A stretch of DNA of 64,000 bases from Mesostigma viride (lineage: Eukaryota > Streptophyta > Mesostigmatophyceae > Mesostigmatales > Mesostigmataceae): positions 1,232,069 through 1,296,068 of the forward strand of contig RPFO01000253.1 of NCBI GenBank assembly GCA_009746045.1, written 5' to 3'. Both the position numbers and the translations under genes were made by a program. Positions 23,110 to 32,756 of the stretch are shown here, piece after piece; positions within the stretch are counted from its first letter, which is position 1; every line of letters begins with the position of its first letter. The notes below the pieces were generated by a model. That model saw only the letters and a list, made by a program, of their open reading frames with translations. It ran no database searches and was not told the DNA's origin.

Positions 23110-24295
23110 CAATGGCCGGTAGAGCAGACCAGTCAGGGCGGACCAGTGCGGCACGGCGCGCGGGGACGTGGAACCGGAGCCGAATGGTCGTGCGCACCAA
23201 CCGGTGGTCAGAGCACACCGTGGGCGTGTCAAACACTCGGGCGTCCAGAACCGAGGTGCACCTGGGCTGCCGTACCACCACGTAGTCCAGACAGGCCTGA
23301 CGGCCGTTAGGGCCACGAAAAGTGACCAAGTCCTGTGAGGGACGTTGGAAGTGGTAGTTGACAGCAACCATCCCGCTATCCCGCAAAAAGGCAGAGAAAA
23401 GGGGAGTGTTGGCGTTAGCTTCCGTGTCAGCAGGCGCAAAGCGACTGCCAGCAGTGCCCACGGGGAGCGTAGCATTGGCGTCGAGCAGCATAACCAAAAA
23501 GTGGCGGGCCGGGGTGACCCCCTCAAGGCTATGCAAAGACTCGAAGAACTCTTGGCGCTCCGACTCAGGTAGACCACTATGGGGTGCATAGCCCACCCCC
23601 ACCGTGAGGTGGTGCTTAGACCGCCCCTCGACGGAGGTGAAATGTGCTACCATAAGGCGTGGTGTTAGGAACTTATTAAGCGTACTGAGGCTAGCAACTG
23701 CCAACGGCGAACACAAAAGACCAACACCACCTTGGCCTGGCGTCCCACTTCCAGCGAAGTAGAAACGCCAACCGCCTGCAAGGCGGTTAGTGCTCACCGT
23801 GCCAAATGGCACCTGGCGACGGTGTTCCTGGACGCCTAGAATAGATACACGATGTGCAATGCAAAATGCGACGAGCTCCTCTATCCGGCAGCTATGGTCG
23901 TCATCTGCTAGCAATGTGCGTGTGTTAAAGGTGGCAAGGGCCAAGGATGCCTGCTGGCCCACCAGGGGAGAACGACGATGGATGATGGGGGTGGATGCGG
24001 CGGTGGGTGGAGGTGGGGGTGAGACGGAGGGGGGAAGGGAAGCGGTAGAAATAGTGCTTTTCATCGCATTTATTTTGTCCTGCAAGCGTAGGATGCGAGC
24101 CTGCCGCTTGCTCGGGGTATTCGGGGTTGGGGCTGATTGCACAACGCCGAGGCGTAGGTAATCCAGCAAACATTGGGTTTTACGAATCTGACAGTTGACA
24201 GATGAGGTTGTAGCCCGAAATACCGGCACCACCATGGCTTTCACCCGACGGTTAGGTCGAGGCATGGAAGTGCAACTAAAGCCCAGTAATAACAA
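23110..24295 (-). pseudogene. LINE copy A2: 5' part of ORF2 with an APE-type endonuclease
   Basis: One frame holds a near-complete apurinic-like endonuclease on the - strand: ALATFNTRTLL near the start of the domain, then VSILGVQEHRRQ, GGVGLLCSP, VGVGYAPHSG, FLVMLLDANATLP, CLDYVVVR and the terminal SDHRLVRTTIRLRF. Upstream of the domain is a region rich in Pro and basic residues (RLGVVQSAP, RQARILRLQDKINAM). Similarity to copy A3 ends abruptly after LVRPDWSAL near 23110, before the linker and reverse transcriptase, so the enzyme needed for retrotransposition is absent. Retaining the 5' half and losing the 3' half is the opposite of usual LINE truncation. Confidence 0.85.
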
Positions 24296-24348
24296 GCCAA
24301 TGCAGATGAAGTGAAGGAGTGATATTTGCGTTTAAACCAACCTGATAA

Positions 24349-24866
24349 AGCCTCCCACCAGGAGCGAAGTCGTCGACCGTGGAGGCCGCCGCCGTGACCG
24401 GAAGGCCCATCGGCACACTGCCCTCCTTGTCGCCCGCCAGGATTTGATGGGAAGGATCGTGCTGCACATCTCCTGCCGAGGCGTTGTACGCAGGATTAGA
24501 GCCAGACCCTGCGGTAGCTGTGCCAGAGGCGGAGCCCTCTGAAGCCTTCTCAGAACCGACCTCATCTACGCGCACATATCGAGCTGAGAAGTCCCGCATG
24601 GCGACGTCGCCACTGCAATCAGTTGATTCCAGCAGCTTTGTCATCGCGTCAATGTCTGCCATGCGACCCCCTTCCTTCTCTACTCCATTCTCAGCATTGG
24701 ACGTGTCATTGACGACGGTCGGCTTGGAAACATTCGCCCTATCGGGTGCAGCTTTCTGGCCAGCGTGACCGTCTTGCTCGGCCATGCCGGCTTCCTCCAA
24801 ACCAGCCATCAAAACGAACCCACCACAGCTCCGCACTCCAAGATTGCTAGTAACAATATACTTCAC
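24349..24866 (-). CDS. Possible host first exon, unknown protein
   Basis: The frame begins MKYIVTSNLG, with a better-placed internal methionine at MAEQDGHAGQK. It is acidic and low in hydrophobic residues and ends at a good donor (CAG/GTTGGT on the - strand) after GGRLYQ. No domain is recognised. The next 3' sequence on this strand is LINE A2, which would then sit in the intron or have replaced the rest of the gene. It could instead be the 5' leader of that LINE. Evidence is limited to an open frame and a splice-donor match. Confidence 0.3.
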
Positions 24867-25169
24867 ATTGCCGGCTATTAGCTGGCAAAATCAAACTTAG
24901 ACTGCTTTCGACGTTTACCCTAGAAACAGGGTGCCTTCACTATCGCTTGCCTGGCTGCTGATTGGGCAGCGGAGCCTGTCCCGAGGTCTTCAAACCCGTT
25001 CAATTTGAAACCTGCATTTGAATTCAACTGCTGCGTACAACTGCGTAAGCTTACATGCTTGCGCAGTTCCAGCAACAGTGATGATTGGCCGCTTTTACCG
25101 GCAATTCGAAGCCTTGACAGTACATTCCCGAACTGTCCAACTTGAGCAGCAGCTAGCTGTTCAACACAA

Positions 25170-25520
25170 TATGCCGCCTCAGTGACCAGTAGTAGGACAG
25201 CTCCTGCATCCTTGCGCAGTTCGGCAACGTGACTGTCCGACTGTCCTGAACTTGAGCAGCAGCTGCTGCCGCAAGAACGCCTGGTAGTAGGACACCTCCT
25301 GCATCCTTGCGCAGTTCGGCAACGTGACTGTCCGACTGTCCTGAACTTGAGCAGCAGCTGCTGCATGCCGCAAGAACGCCTGGTAGTAGGACACCTCCTG
25401 CATCCTTGCGCAGTTCGGCAACGTGACTGTCCGACTGTCCTGTCGAACTTGCGCAGTAGCTGCTGCCGCAAGAACGCCTGGTAGTAGGATAGCTCCTGCA
25501 TCCTTGCGCAGTTGTTCGGC
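25170..25520. repeat. Tandem repeat, 95-99-bp unit, about four copies
   Basis: Units share GCATCCTTGCGCAGTTCGGC (at 25206, 25301, 25400; diverged at 25498), GTGACTGTCCGACTGTCCTG and GCCGCAAGAACGCCTGGTAG. Length differences are small insertions. Both strands show repeat-derived frames without other content. Confidence 0.92.
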
Positions 25521-28500
25521 AAATTATTGAAACCCCGACAACAATCGAGAATGCCCGAATGTCCAACTATACGCAGCAGCTGTTCTACTTGCTGCATGAC
25601 CTCCTACAGCTGTTTATGTGAAGTAGCCTGGACAGCTGCACACGTTCGCAGTTGGCGTGGTAGGGAAATGACAGCCTGGCACCTCACGATGCAATATTTG
25701 TACGCTGAGCCGCATAATATGTGAATAAAGTCGACGTTCACTCAGTCGCCATCGTACCCTGGCCATGGTCGCTGGTTACTCGCGGGGAGTAACCAGCGAC
25801 CAGACCTGTAGCTACGCAGGCACTTTAGGGGACGGAAGGTATTTATTTAGATATTAATATACGCAGGTATTTTAGGGGATGATGGCGTCTTCCCGCACTC
25901 GGACATGATGTACATAGTACACGGGGAGGTGGCAGCTGCAGGGGACGACCCTCCTAGTAAGACTAGAACTTATTCGGGGAAAGCGAGCAATGATAGCGTG
26001 AAAGTGCGAAAGTTAAACCGTGCTAGCATTGCTGAGGACATGAAGACTTTGCAAAATGCTCCAAGGGGTTGTTGCGAGGAGAATTGCATGCAAAAGCTGA
26101 ACACGCCCCAGCGTGATGTGGAAGTCTGGGAGCTGGCTCGACAGAGTTACCTTGGGCTACCCACGCAAAAGGAGCGGAGCCACCGTCTTGTGACCATGAT
26201 GCAGGAGCATGGCCTTGACAATCTTGTGGTGGAGGAGCCGAATGACCAGCATCGCTCACTTCTACACAAAGTATGACATCAAAGGCTTAATGTCGTAATT
26301 GAAGGTGAAAATGCCGTCCGGTGGCATGCAGGTCATCCAGGCATGCCATAAAGTTGTAAAGCACGTCCTGGCGGTTGCCGATCCGACTTGGTACGCCGCG
26401 GTGAAGGCCGCAAAGATGGCTGCACAGATGGACGATGCTCTTCTCCATTACGATGACATCGAACTCGACAAGCTGGGGGTGTCGGAAGATTCTCCCCTGA
26501 GTACCTCTGACGCAATGCCACGGAATGGGCGACTGGGCATTTTGAAGGAGGAGGAGGCTCAGTGGATTCTTCAACATGCGAGAGATATGGCGGATTACGA
26601 CCCTTCCGGCGCTGGGGGAGACGTGCTTCAGATTGATTTGGATTGCTTGAAGGATATTTGGCAACATGAGTATTGTGAAGAAATGATGGCTAGGCAACAG
26701 GGTCAGCTTGGGGGAAAGTGGCTGTCATATGGCGCGTTTCGTAAGGTGTGGAGTCAGGTGGAGGATGGGACGTGGTGTCCGGGCTGGCCCAAGGTAGTCA
26801 TGCGCAAGTTTAAGCGCAATGCAGGCCTCTGCTCGGATTGCGTTGCGATTCGACAGTGGCGAATGGGCTGCGGTAACAACATGCAGAGGCACGAGGAGTG
26901 TAAACGTGCGCACAAGCTACACAAAGCTGCGCATACGTTGGAACGCCACATCTTTTACGACCGCCGAGCTGAGGCCTGCAACCGCCGATGAAAATCCAGA
27001 TTGCTATGGATGCCATGGACAGCAAGAAGAGCATTGTCACCCATGTGGCTCATGCTTCCGAGGCATGGGATGCCATCGAGGGGGGGCTGTTCAAGTTCAA
27101 GTTCTCACGCGTGCGTCATACATGGGTGGAAAGCCATTTTCTACTCGGAGCTCCCTATGCTACAAACCAAGCACCAAATGGGCTCCCGTGTGGTGTGCCT
27201 TCTCATGGATGCTATCGTACGGCTTTGCGAGGCGGAGCCATGGGCCAAGGACGGGTGTCCCATGCCGGATGACCTGCACATTTGGCTTGATGGGGGCTCC
27301 GAGAACAGAAATTATACGGTGCTTTGTTTTGGGGCGTGGCTGGTGAAGGAGGGAATTTTTAAGAAGGTCTATTTCCACCGGCTGCTACTAAGGGGACACT
27401 CCCATAGCGATCCGGACCAACTCTTCGGGGTGGGCCAAGGCTACCTGCAAGTCGGCCGGTCAGGCATGAAGAGCATTACCTACGTTACCCTAGAAGATTG
27501 GCAGGGGGCGTGGGCGGATGCCTTCAAGAAGTCGGCTTTCGACACGGGCAAGCTGATGCACATTCCAGATCGGGGGGTAATGATGTGCACCGTCGCGTCG
27601 CACCGCGACGTCCACTCTACGCTTGAAGTGTTCCTTGATCCAGAATCATCTGAGCAACTGGGCAGGCAGCGCAGATTGGTTCAGCGGGCCACTGGTGCCG
27701 CGCGTGCCCCCCAGCGGCGGCCAGCCCCCCAGCGGCGGCCAGCCCCCCAAGGAGCGGCGGCCTGAGAAGGGGCCCTTATCGAGCAAACCCCACCACACGC
27801 TGTTTAAGCGGGGTCCAGACGGCCAGCCGTATTTTGGGTACAAGTTCCTGACACCATCGCGATGGGAGCCATCTGGGTGGAGCGAAGATGATGCAGCACC
27901 CATGGTTGCCCAGCGCCTTCCGGATGGCAGCATTGTTTACGGCGTCCGGGCTCTTCGCCCGGACACGCCGCCGCATCTTTTGCAGGAGCCACCACCACTG
28001 TGTCCATATGATCCAAACTGGTTCTCGAAAGGGCTGCCCGAGCTAGTGGCCAAATTCAAACGCTTGCAGACCACTACTCCAAGGTCTCCGCGTTCGATCT
28101 TCAGCACGCGCACACTGCAGGAAAAGCTGAAATCATGGCCTGACTGGCTCAAAGCACTGCCAAGGGAACCCCGCGATGCGCCACAGGAGTGGCAGACGCG
28201 GTGGGGGACTCCCGCACAGTTTGCGGCATGGCGCAACCGTGTGCCCACGGTGCACCGTGGGTGCAACGCCGGAGCTGACGCAAGCGCAACGGCTGCTGCA
28301 GCTGGCGACAGAGAACGAAGAGGCCCTACGTCCCCTGATCCCTCCTGTGCGGCATGCAGGATACACCGAGGCTCAGCATGCAGCGCCGGATGAGCGTCGC
28401 ATCGAGATGCGTGTGGCAGCTGCCACTCACGGCATGTGATGACCTGAAGCCGGGCGACGCGGTGTTGGCCAAGCTGCCGGACCATGTGCCTGCCAACCCG

Positions 28501-29333
28501 AGCTGGACGCCTGTCAACTATGCCATCGTGGCGTCAGTTCCGGAAGCGCAATCGTCTGCGGATAGCCAGCGGTACGAGCTGGAGGGCTACTGCGCGCCGT
28601 GCTACACGGGAAAATGGCAGCTGTGGCATCCGCGGTGTGCCATAGTCCCGCCGCCTGCAAGGATGCAGCGTCACACCTTCACCGTGCCGGCTGCCTCCAT
28701 TCTGCTCTCAAAGTGGAAGAAAGGAAAGAAGGAGTACACGGTGACGTGTGGCGTAGATGGCCAGCTCCTAAAACCTACCAGGGACGCCATTGCTGTCTCC
28801 GAGCCGAGCTGAAGAGTAAGATGCAGTGGGACGGGTATTGCACGCCATCAGCCGCCGCAGCAACCGCAGCAACGGCCTTTCGTGACCTGGCTGCCGCGGG
28901 AATCCCTGTCGGCATGCGCGTGTGCACGAGGTTCAGCATGCAACAAGCGTGTGCACGGCCAGGTCGCTGCCGTGGACGCTGCGCAGAAAAGAGTGTGCAT
29001 ACGCTGGGAAGATGACCCCAACCATGTGTGGCCGGATGCCATGTACTGGGCGGTGTGCGTGTATGATCAACTGCAAGCGTGGGTGTGCTCGTGCCCCGGG
29101 ATTGTGGTGGCGCCCCTGCCAGAGGACATCCGTGTTGCTGCAAGCGTGCAGCTGCAACACAGCGCCACGGTGCCAAGCACGGCCACGACGCGGGCGGCTG
29201 GTGCTGGCGGGCGGCGGCAGCGCTCGCCGTGACGCTGGGGCGCGCACGCAGCGGGGACGGGCTACAACGAGCCAAGCTACAAGGAGCCGGGCAGCCGCTG
29301 GGGGCAAGCGACGGAAACGGTCGAAGCATGTTG

Positions 29334-29744
29334 AGGAGGAGGAGGAGGAGGAGGAGGAGGAGGAGGAGGAGGAGGAGGAGGAGGAGGAGGAGGAGGAGGA
29401 GGAGGAGGAGGAGGAGGAGGAGGAGGAGGAGGAGGAGGAGGAGGAGGAGGAGGAGGAGGAGGAGGAGGAGGAGGAGGAGGAGGAGGAGGAGGAGGAGGAG
29501 GAGCCTGGAGGAGGAGCCTGGAGGAGGAGGAGGAGGAGGAGGAGGAGGAGGAGGAGGAGGAGGAGGAGGAGGAGGAGGAGGAGGAGGAGGAGGAGGAGGA
29601 GGAGGAGGAGGAGGAGGAGGAGGAGGAGGAGGAGGAGGAGGAGGAGGAGGAGGAGGAGGAGGAGGAGGAGGAGGAGGAGGAGGAGGAGGAGGAGGAGGAG
29701 GAGGAGGAGGAGGAGGAGGAGGAGGAGGAGGAGGAGGAGGAGGA
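29334..29744. repeat. (GGA)n microsatellite, left part
   Basis: About 410 bp of nearly pure GGA units with one GCCTGGAGGA interruption near 29505-29520. In the transposase frame it encodes poly-glutamate following KRRKRSKHV; the interruption changes which residue is read. It continues at 30530 after the inserted 785-bp element. Confidence 0.95.
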
Positions 29745-30529
29745 CATTACAATTCGTTCAAGTGGCCCGCCGGAGCGGCTGTACAATTTTTCCCAGTGAG
29801 CGCGCTGCCAAGTGTACTTGTGGGCAAATTTTTAGGTGCCCCGTCACTTCGAGGTACTAAAAATTAGGCTACGGTACGAATTCAGCGAATTTCAGCGAAT
29901 TTTCAGTCAAACCAAAGGAAGTGACGCCAACTACCAAAAAGTTTCCGTTACGAATTTTCAGCCCAACACTCGCGCAAAATGAAGTGACGGCAACTACCAA
30001 AAAGTTTCCGTTACGAATTTTCACTCCCACACGTTTGCACAAGAGGAAGTGACGGCAACTACCAAACAGTTTCCGTTACGAATTTTCAGTCCCACACTTC
30101 GCGCAAATTTTAGTAGGGCTGCACGCAAGCTACCTTTCAAAATTTTGCGCTAGTATGGAACGCATTTCATTCGTCTGGAGGAACGCTGCCCGCCAACTAC
30201 CCCCGTTCAGAATGTTCCGCCGAAATTTACTTGAGATTTGGAAATCTGAACGTGCGCGCAAATTTTAGTAGGGCTGCACGCAAGCTACCTTTCAAAATTT
30301 TGCGCAAGTATGGAACGCAATTCATTCGTCCGGAGGAATGCTGCTCGTCAACTGCCCCCGTTCAGAAAGTTGCGCCGAACTTTACTTGAGATTTGGAAAT
30401 CTGAACGTGCGGTTGGAGTTTCGCGGGGAAACCCAAGTTCCCTAGTAATTCACCAATGACGCGCTTCGAACACTTGTCCGCTAAAACCTAAGCAGCCGCT
30501 CCGGCTGGCCACTTAAACGAAACTTGATG
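29745..30529 (-). mobile_element. 785-bp terminal-inverted-repeat element, copy 2
   Basis: This is the reverse complement of 12599-13383, the same 785-bp length, with about eight substitutions seen and no gaps. It is inserted inside the (GGA)n tract, which flanks it on both sides. The flank repeat hides any target duplication but fixes the ends cleanly at CAT and ATG. Internal duplication and end structure are as in copy 1. Confidence 0.9.
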
Positions 30530-30681
30530 AGGAGGAGGAGGAGGAGGAGGAGGAGGAGGAGGAGGAGGAGGAGGAGGAGGAGGAGGAGGAGGAGGAGGAG
30601 GAGGAGGAGGAGGAGGAGGAGGAGGAGGAGGAGGAGGAGGAGGAGGAGGAGGAGGAGGAGGAGGAGGAGGAGGAGGAGGAG
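30530..30681. repeat. (GGA)n microsatellite, right part
   Basis: About 150 bp continuing the tract interrupted at 29745. It runs into the unique end of the transposase gene (stop at 30747-30749). Confidence 0.93.
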
Positions 30682-30749
30682 GACGAGGGGAGGAGGATGA
30701 CGAGGAACCGAGCGAAGTAGAGGAGGACAGCTCTGATCGCAACGACTAG

Positions 30750-31377
30750 GCGGTCACATACTGCGGTTTTCGTCGCGTGTGCTCAAGCATGTGAGCATAC
30801 AGATGCGGCGTTGCATGAGAAATGCTGCAACACACCGGCCTATATAGTATCCCCACTTGATACGCGTTCCATGAGCACTTGGTTGGCTGTTGCTCGCTGG
30901 TACATGTTTTTTGCCAGCATGAACACATTCATTTAATTAGATGGATGTAGATCCACGGTGTAAAAGTTGGGAACAGTATTGAACATTGCTGGTCTGCTTC
31001 ATGTTGTGCATCAACGCTTGGTGACTCTTGCTTTCAAGTAGATTGATTGCGTGTACATGTCATTGTGTCTTGCCCGTTGAGCATTCTTGAGGATTTATTA
31101 CCATGACACCGCTGACACATGCTTTATTGCCAATACGTAACTTTTTATGATGCCAAACTGAGAATAAAAATATGTTTAGTCACTCATAGCTTGAATGCGC
31201 GTTGCGTAGCAATTGATGTGTGTGCACCATGTCAAAGTGCTTTTAGTAAGAGGCTGTAATTTAGCAAGGCCTTTCGATCATGCATTATACACAAGTGTCA
31301 TCCAATTAGTGCGTACAGCATGGAATGCAAGCATTTTTTGCATGGCGTTCATCATTTATGGACGGTAACTCCTGTAC
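30750..31377. other. Flank without a gene
   Basis: A/T-richer sequence after the transposase stop. Nothing recognisable; the 3' end of the DNA transposon would lie here, but I cannot place it. Confidence 0.4.
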
Positions 31378-31708
31378 GTGTTGACCCTGTTGTGAGTTTG
31401 TCGAAGCATGCATAGCAAGGGCACATGGCAGAGGACATAACGGTTAGGCATGGGAAACAATGGGATACTGTTCCAACATAACTTCCCCCTTGGCCACCAT
31501 GATAAAAACTGACATGGAAACTTGAAATTAATGCCAAGACGGAATGTAGCCCATGTGTTGACTCCTGTTTGAGTTGTCCAAGCATACATAGCAAGGGCAC
31601 ACGGGCCGGAGAAGGCACGGTGGCTAGGTATATGGGAAACCATGGGATACCGTGCCAACATCACTTCTCCCTTAGGCTGCATGATGAATACGGTCAGGGG
31701 GGCTTGAA
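31378..31708. repeat. Two diverged tandem copies, ~180-bp period
   Basis: 31378-31530 and 31557-31708 share GTTGACTCCTGT-like starts, AGCATRCATAGCAAGGGCAC, a GGGAAACMATGGGATAC segment and AACTTCYCCCTT. The copies are about three-quarters identical by eye. No gene is seen in them. Confidence 0.75.
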
Positions 31709-31778
31709 ACCATGATAAAATAAGGGGAAAAGGGTTTATTAAAATTGAAAGGGAGAAATTCTAATATACTTAAAAAAA

Positions 31779-32620
31779 TCAGCTCATTCCCCTAAGCTGG
31801 GGCGTCTGGAGTCGCTGGGGCCGCGGGGGTCGCGTTCCAGGGCTTGTGGCCGACGTAGATGGCCGCCCCCTTCCAGTACACCGGCTGCCCCGCCTTGGTG
31901 TGCCGGAGCTGGAGGTAGGTCGGCCATAGCTCCCGTAGCCGTTGTTAAGCTGGGCCAGGGTCCTGAGGTCGTCGTAAAGGGTGAAGGGAGTGTTCTCGAG
32001 CCGCTTGCGGCGTCTGAGAAACGAAATCTTGTCCGCTGGGCTCTTAAAGATGAGAAGAAGCGGGGGCGCCCCTGCCTTACCCCGCGCGCGGGGAAGGCGA
32101 TGGGCGGTCAGCTTAATCTCACCAAGAAGGCCCATGGGATCAAGGATTGTGCTCTCAAACGCACGTGCAAGCTTTCCGGAATTCTCACCTTCCTCCATGT
32201 CGAAGTTCTTGAGTATGGCGTTAAGGCTGCGCTTGGCAAGCTCGGCCTCCTCGCGGAGGTCGAGCTTCTGCTGCTCGAGCTGGGCTGCGACGGCGGAGGT
32301 GGTGGAGGTGGTGGAGGTGGTGTGCATGTCCGCCCAGGTCGGGATGGGAGGAGCATCGCCGGCCAGGCCAGCAGGGGCTGGCTTGGCAGCAATTGTGTCC
32401 TTCACCGCCTAGCTGGGCGGTGAGGCCTGCAGTGTTTTGCAGGACCTCAATGGCGATGGCATTGTCCTTAAGGCGCTCACTGGTCGATGTCGCGGAGCTG
32501 GGCGGCGATGGAGTCGGTGTAGGCGGAGGGGGGGGGGGGCGGAGGCGAGGAGGGTGGCGGTGGCGGTGGGGATGGTGGGGAGCTCAGCAGCCAACGTGCG
32601 GCCCACAGCTGCCACATATT
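31779..32620 (-). pseudogene. LINE ORF1-like RNA-binding protein, copy 2 (5'-truncated)
   Basis: On the - strand, sequence beginning near AAVGRTLAAELPTIPT corresponds to about residue 95 of the ORF1-like protein at 17300, so the first third is missing. It keeps QLEQQKLDLREEAELAKRS, the RLPRARGKAGAPPLLLIFK...FLRRRKRLENTPFTLYDDL core and, in another frame, a QPVYWKGAAIYVGHKPWN ending. At least two frame changes are present (near 32400 and 31950). It starts about 140 bp after the ORF2 stop of LINE A3 on the same strand. The intervening 32621-32756 is A/T-rich with no gene. Confidence 0.65.
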
Positions 32621-32756
32621 AAAAAAACTTAAATTAAATTATAACATGCCTCCGTGGGGGGGTCATGTAGCACATATTCCATGATGGATGGGGTGGAGGA
32701 AACCGCGTGATCGAACTATCCTAACTCTAAGCTATCTATAGAAAATCCTAACTACA

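Larger units (their letters stand above)
25905..30749 (+). pseudogene. Decayed DDE-type transposase gene (DUF7869-like), with NLS and acidic tail
   Basis: Landmarks in order: an N-terminal region with a cysteine cluster (CCEENC, about 26075); a long helical region (26299-26800); a zinc-ribbon-like segment (CSDC...GC...CKRAH, about 26830-26920); QIAMDAMDSKK (about 27000); and a catalytic core with WLDGGSENRN (about 27283) and LLRGHSHSDPDQLFG (about 27385), matching the D.....EN and GH.H.D.D..F pattern of DUF7869/DDE transposases. Further downstream are a GDAVLAK segment, a Tudor-like segment (RVHGQVAAVDAAQKRVCIRW, about 28950-29010), KRRKRSK (nuclear localisation), a poly-Glu tract and the ending EEDDEEPSEVEEDSSDRND. 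Frame changes occur near 26280, 26990 and 27110 and between 27720 and 28930, so it is dead. It is split by a 785-bp element at 29745. Confidence 0.65.

Noticed and set aside
25170-25520. CRISPR-like array
   Set aside because: Units are 95-99 bp direct tandem repeats with no unique spacers, in a eukaryotic context.
29079-29867. Poly-Arg, poly-Gly, poly-Ser and poly-Pro proteins over the (GGA)n tract
   Set aside because: Frame artefacts of the microsatellite; only the glutamate frame joins plausible sequence on its two sides.
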